Source: JAENVU01 sp038250905 (GTDB lineage Bacteria; Actinomycetota; Acidimicrobiia; IMCC26256; JAENVU01). Taken from it: a stretch of DNA of 64,000 bases. Below the pieces are notes generated by a model, which searched no databases, was not told the origin of the DNA, and was given only the letters and a program-made list of their open reading frames with translations. The translations under genes and the position numbers were made by a program. The stretch covers positions 1-64,000 of the forward strand of contig JBBSBV010000011.1 of the NCBI GenBank assembly GCA_038250905.1, given 5' to 3'. Positions 60,509 through 64,000 of the stretch are shown here, piece by piece. Every line of letters starts with the position of its first letter. Within the stretch, counting starts at the first letter, position 1.

Positions 60509-61242
60509 TGGAGATTCCCGAATACGCGACGGACGAGGGCATCGAACGGATCCTCGTCGTGGTGGCCCACCCCGACGACATCGACTTCGGCGTCGCCGGA
60601 TCGGTGGCGATGTGGACCAACGCGGGGATCGAGGTCACCTACTGCCTGGTCACGAGCGGCGACGCCGGCGGTGAGGACCGGAACCAGTCGCGCGAGGACA
60701 TGGCGCGGATGCGTGAGGCGGAGCAGACGGCGGCGGCGCGGGTGGTCGGGGTCGACGACCTGCGGTTCCTCCACTATCCCGACGGTCGCGTCGAGGCCAC
60801 CCTCGAACTGCGGCGCGACCTGTCCCGGGTGATGCGCCAGGTCCGTCCGCAACGGGTGGTCACCCAGTCACCCGATCGCTTGTACGACCGCATCTACGCG
60901 AGCCATCCCGACCATCTCGCCACCGGTGATGCGGCGATCGCCGCGGTCTATCCCGACGCGCGCAACCCCTTCGCCCACCCCGAGCTGCTCGCGACGGAGG
61001 CGCTCGAACCGTGGTCGGTTCCGCAGCTCTGGATCATGGCCCGCCCCGACCCCAACGTGTACGTGGAGATCACCGACGTGCTCGACGCCAAGCTCAAGGC
61101 CCTGTGTTCGCACACGAGCCAGATCTCGGACCCGGACCGGATCGAGACGCTGCTGCGCGACTGGGCCCAGGCGAATGCCGTCGTCGCCGAACTGCCCGAC
61201 TCGAGCTCGGCCGAGCTGTTCCGAGCGGTCGACACCCGGTAG
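60508..61242 (+). CDS. PIG-L/LmbE-family deacetylase
   Basis: 244 aa, GTG 60508 overlapping gatB's stop. AHPDD (metal and catalytic Asp) near residue 21, TSGDAGGEDRN, and the second metal site SHPDHLATGDAA. Resembles mycothiol-pathway enzymes MshB/Mca and other N-acetylglucosamine deacetylases. Coupled to gatB; whether it has a linked function is unknown. Confidence 0.9.
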   Translation: MEIPEYATDEGIERILVVVAHPDDIDFGVAGSVAMWTNAGIEVTYCLVTSGDAGGEDRNQSREDMARMREAEQTAAARVVGVDDLRFLHYPDGRVEATLELRRDLSRVMRQVRPQRVVTQSPDRLYDRIYASHPDHLATGDAAIAAVYPDARNPFAHPELLATEALEPWSVPQLWIMARPDPNVYVEITDVLDAKLKALCSHTSQISDPDRIETLLRDWAQANAVVAELPDSSSAELFRAVDTR

Positions 61243-61244
61243 CC

Positions 61245-61835
61245 ATGGACACGCCGTCGCCACACCCGGAATCGGACGCCATCGGGAAGATGCGCTTCCG
61301 GCGCATGGACGAGGGCACACGCGATGACTACGAGGTCCTCAAGCGTGTGCACGAACACAATCTCGCCACGCTGCCCGACCTGTTGTTGGGGCTGCTCGGC
61401 GATCTCGGCGCCGACGTCAACTACCCGATCTCCCGTCTCGAGCACTCACTGCAGGCGGCCACCCGCGCGCAGCGGGACGGCCGCGACGACGAGTACGTGG
61501 TCTGCGCGTTGTTCCACGACATCGGTGAATCGCTCGGACCGTTGAACCACGGCGAGGTCGTGGCCGCGATGCTCGCTCCATTCGTGTCCGAGCCCAACCG
61601 GTGGATGCTGGCGAACCACCCGGTGTTCCAGGTGTACTTCTACGGCACCTACCTCGACATCGACCCGAACGCGCGAGACAAGTTCCTCGGGCATCCGTGT
61701 TACGACCGGACCGCGGAGTTCACCGCGTTGTACGACGAAGTCTCCTTCGATCCCGACTACGACAGCGAACCCCTCGCGACCTTCGAACCCATCGCGCGGC
61801 GGGTCCTGGCCCGGGAGTGGGCCCCGCCCTCCTGA
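61245..61835 (+). CDS. HD-domain protein, PhnZ-like di-iron oxygenase candidate
   Basis: 196 aa. ISRLEHSLQAATRAQRDGRDDEYVVCALFHDIGESLGPLNHGEVVAAMLAPFV shows the order of metal ligands of HD-domain mixed-valent di-iron oxygenases (His of EHS, HD of FHDIG, His of NHGE); HPVFQVYFYG gives a further His. PhnZ cleaves a C-P bond; here no phosphonate genes are near, so the substrate is open. It could also be a simple HD phosphohydrolase. Starts 2 bp after the deacetylase. Confidence 0.7.
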   Translation: MDTPSPHPESDAIGKMRFRRMDEGTRDDYEVLKRVHEHNLATLPDLLLGLLGDLGADVNYPISRLEHSLQAATRAQRDGRDDEYVVCALFHDIGESLGPLNHGEVVAAMLAPFVSEPNRWMLANHPVFQVYFYGTYLDIDPNARDKFLGHPCYDRTAEFTALYDEVSFDPDYDSEPLATFEPIARRVLAREWAPPS

Positions 61836-61850
61836 ACCCGGCGATCGGTC

Positions 61851-62714
61851 TCAGGCGACGATGCTGAGACTCGTGACCGGCGCGAGGCCCTGATGGCTGC
61901 GGGTCCAGGTGCTGCCCGAGTCGACCGACTCGTAGACCTCGCCGCGCGGGGTGCCGAATGCCGCGTCGGTTCCCACGGCGTCGAGCGCGTGACTGTCCAC
62001 GTTGCCGTCGATCCAGTCGGTCACCCGCTCGAAGCGCTCGTTGGCGTGGATGTTGGTGCGGTAGACCGCGCTCTGATGCCCGCGTGGACCCTCGGACGCG
62101 CTGATCAGGATGGCGTCGTCGGGCACCGCGACCGCGCGGCAGTAGGTGGCGTGCAGCCCGCGGGCGTGCACCCGCCACGTGATCCCCGCATCCTCGGAGA
62201 CGAGCAGACCCACTGCGCTCGCGGCCAGGATGAGGTCGTCGCGGCCCCAGACCGAGCGCACCTGGTGGACGTCGTCGCCGATGTCGACCGTCGGTGTCCA
62301 GGTGCGACCGCCGTCCGCGGATCTTGCGATCCCGCCGACATGGACGTTGGCGAAGAGCACGTTGTCGGGCGTGCAGGCGAGCGAGCGGACCTCCGGCGGC
62401 CCGCCCCATGGCGTGTACCACGCGTCGCGACCGGTGACCGTCTCGAAGCCGCGGATCGGCTCGAGTCCGTCGGGAGTGTGGCGGAGCAGATGGGCACCCT
62501 CGGTCCCGACGATCACGCCGCCCGGTGCGTCGATCGCGCAGAGCACCCCGCCGGCCGTGCCGATCTCGGTCCACCCGCGCTCGCCGTGCCACAGGACACG
62601 CCGGCTCCCCGCCACCACGACGTCGCCGAAGACACGGACCGGACCGGGCACCGTCGGGGCGGACCCGCGCGCAGGCTCGAAGAGTCCCTCCGCGGTGGCG
62701 ATGCGATGGTTCAT
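61851..62714 (-). CDS. BNR/sialidase-like beta-propeller protein
   Basis: 287 aa. Asp-box motifs are visible: SADGGRTWTPT, SEDAGITWRVH and SVDSGSTWTRS, each at the turn between propeller blades. No signal peptide. WD40/YVTN-like exo-alpha-sialidase superfamily, but without the sialidase catalytic Arg triad obvious, so probably not a sialidase. Its start overlaps the stop of the F420 oxidoreductase gene (ATGA), so they are co-expressed. Confidence 0.75.
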   Translation of the reverse strand: MNHRIATAEGLFEPARGSAPTVPGPVRVFGDVVVAGSRRVLWHGERGWTEIGTAGGVLCAIDAPGGVIVGTEGAHLLRHTPDGLEPIRGFETVTGRDAWYTPWGGPPEVRSLACTPDNVLFANVHVGGIARSADGGRTWTPTVDIGDDVHQVRSVWGRDDLILAASAVGLLVSEDAGITWRVHARGLHATYCRAVAVPDDAILISASEGPRGHQSAVYRTNIHANERFERVTDWIDGNVDSHALDAVGTDAAFGTPRGEVYESVDSGSTWTRSHQGLAPVTSLSIVA

Positions 62715-63751
62715 CGTGCTCCCGAAGCCGTGGGCCCGGAGTCCTCGGCATGTGTCCGGAACTCCTTGAGGACCTCGGCCCACACCTCGGGCGCGGCGGT
62801 GTACGGGGCGTTGACCGCGACCCGATCGACGAGTCCGACCGTTCGGCGCGCCAACTCGCGCCCGCACGCTGCCGGTGTGCCCCGGACCGCGATGAGATCG
62901 AAGACGTCGTCGCCGACGAGTTCGATCATCGGCTCCCACGCACCGAGCTTGCTCAGCCGGTGGCACTCCGGTTGGAGGTCTCCATACCCATGGTGGTCGA
63001 GCACCGGACGGTACGCGGGAGTGGACGCGTAGAACGCGATCTGGGCCCGCGTCGCGAGTTCCGCCGCGGCGCGCCCAGCGTCGTCGGCGCCGGTCGCGAT
63101 CATCACCGGCCAGGCAATCTCGAACCCACTGCTCGCTCCACGCGCGCCGCTGCGCAACGCGGGAATCGTGCGGTCCCGGAGGTAGTCGGGCGTGCTGAAC
63201 GGGTGCGCGAAGAACCCGTCGGCCTCGGTCCCGGCAGCTCGGGTCATCTCGGGCCCGACGCCGGCGAGGAAGATCCGTGGTGCCCCCGTGGTGGGGCGCT
63301 CCGGGGTGAAGAACGGGGTCATGAGGGTGTGGCGGTAGTACTCGCCCTCGAACTCCAGCGGGGTGCCGTGCTCCCAACATTCGAAGATCGCCCGCACCGC
63401 CCGCACGAACTCGCCCATACGTGCCGCGGGAGCCGACCACGGCATCGAGAACCGGCGCTCGATGTGAGCCTTGATCTGCGAACCCAGGCCGACGATCGCG
63501 CGGCCACCCGACGCCGCGTCGAGATCCCACGCCAGCTGCGCGACCGTCATCGGGTTGCGGGCGAGCGCGATCGCGACCGCGGTCATCAGCTCCACACGCT
63601 CGGTGTGCTCGGCGGCGAGCATCAGGGGTAGGAACGGGTCCCGCGGGCCCTCGAAGGTGTAGAGCCCGTCGAACGCGTCGGCCTCGACGCGCGCGGCCAC
63701 GGCCGGGACGTCGTGCAGGTTTGCGGCCACCAGCGGCGCGTCGACTTTCAT
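62711..63751 (-). CDS. LLM-class F420-dependent oxidoreductase
   Basis: 346 aa, luciferase-like TIM barrel of the TIGR03617 group. EADAFDGLYTFEGPRDPFLPLMLAAEHTERVELMTAVAIALARNPMTVAQLAWDLDAASGGRAIVGLGSQI is characteristic of the family; IFLAGVGPEMTRAAGTEADGFFAHPF follows. Uses reduced F420 (or FMN) with an unknown substrate. First gene of the pair with the beta-propeller. Confidence 0.85.
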   Translation of the reverse strand: MKVDAPLVAANLHDVPAVAARVEADAFDGLYTFEGPRDPFLPLMLAAEHTERVELMTAVAIALARNPMTVAQLAWDLDAASGGRAIVGLGSQIKAHIERRFSMPWSAPAARMGEFVRAVRAIFECWEHGTPLEFEGEYYRHTLMTPFFTPERPTTGAPRIFLAGVGPEMTRAAGTEADGFFAHPFSTPDYLRDRTIPALRSGARGASSGFEIAWPVMIATGADDAGRAAAELATRAQIAFYASTPAYRPVLDHHGYGDLQPECHRLSKLGAWEPMIELVGDDVFDLIAVRGTPAACGRELARRTVGLVDRVAVNAPYTAAPEVWAEVLKEFRTHAEDSGPTASGAR

Positions 63752-63884
63752 GCGGGCCCCATCATGTCGCCCCCAGCGTGGACACCCGGACCGGGCGCGG
63801 GTTCCGGACGTGGGTCACGCCCACCCGATCGCGGGTGGCGAATCGAACCGGAACCCATCAGGGCCGGGGCGTACGCTGCTCGGC

Positions 63885-64000
63885 ATGACCGACATGAAGC
63901 CCCGCAGCCACGAAGTCACCGACGGCATGGAGCGGGCGCCGGCCCGGGCGATGTTGCGGGCGGTCGGGATGACCGACGACGACTGGGGGAAATCCCAGGT
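63885..64000 (+). CDS. ilvD: Dihydroxy-acid dehydratase, N-terminal part (cut by window end)
   Basis: Starts MTDMKPRSHEVTDGMERAPARAMLRAVGMTDDDWGKSQ, which is the standard IlvD N-terminus. IlvD makes the 2-keto acids of valine and isoleucine via an Fe-S cluster. The gene continues beyond the window. No T-box-like leader was seen. Confidence 0.85.
   Translation, partial: MTDMKPRSHEVTDGMERAPARAMLRAVGMTDDDWGKSQ

Noticed and set aside
1..64000. CRISPR arrays, rRNA genes and complete tRNA genes
   Set aside because: No regularly spaced repeats, no rRNA-like sequence and no cloverleaf-forming segment were noticed by eye. A tRNA or CRISPR scan would be needed to exclude degenerate ones.

Overview
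The window is high-GC, densely coded DNA from an actinobacterium. Several gene types fit an acidimicrobial or related soil/aquatic lineage: F420/deazaflavin-type enzymes, an MFE-2-like SDR, a HadAB-like MaoC pair, SCP2 proteins, a PASTA serine/threonine kinase, GTG starts and many 4-bp ATGA/GTGA gene overlaps. The lineage is inferred, not read directly. The last 26 kb (about 36.7-64 kb) is ordinary core genome: an acyl-CoA mutase, cysteine desulfurase-mnmA, ligA, a PASTA kinase, gatCA/gatB and the start of ilvD. The first 33 kb is accessory DNA rich in transposons, broken genes and conflict-system genes.

Region by region. 0-1.5 kb: two coupled unknown genes, one a membrane protein. 1.8-3.6 kb: a PLD-family protein. 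3.8-10.3 kb: a very large secreted RHS/YD-repeat protein with a divergent membrane-seeking C-terminal tip, then a small three-helix membrane protein that may be its immunity partner. 10.8-13.1 kb: an HTH protein and two coupled RibD/DHFR-like reductases behind a truncated DUF6069-like gene. 13.1-17.45 kb: a nested transposon, in which an IS3-family element is interrupted twice by different IS30-family elements, each with readable inverted repeats and target duplications. The IS3 element sits between two truncated genes. 17.8-22 kb: stress/redox genes with TetR and MarR regulators, including a clear MarR-type palindrome. 22.5-26.2 kb: a PadR-ABC-FtsX efflux operon.

26.6-33.4 kb is the most interesting part. 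A three-gene operon encodes a SIR2-SLOG protein (ThsA-like, 477 aa), a DprA-like SLOG protein and a zinc-ribbon/ComF-like phosphoribosyltransferase. It is bracketed by directly repeated non-coding sequences and followed by more orphan genes: a possible nuclease-fold protein, a HELEH zincin and a DUF5677 protein. No ThsB/TIR partner is visible, so this may be a variant nucleotide-signalling defence system.

33.4-34.8 kb: a four-gene TadE/TadG/Flp pilin-like cluster. 35-36.6 kb: two paralogous lipoproteins. From 36.7 kb onward: core metabolism and information processing, a DHA2 MFS pump, a secreted Calx-beta metzincin, an EntS-like MFS exporter, SCP2 and ferredoxin genes, GatCAB (with an opposite-strand hydrolase between gatA and gatB), a PIG-L deacetylase, a PhnZ-like HD protein, a beta-propeller protein and a luciferase-like F420 oxidoreductase. 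No rRNA, complete tRNA or CRISPR array was seen.
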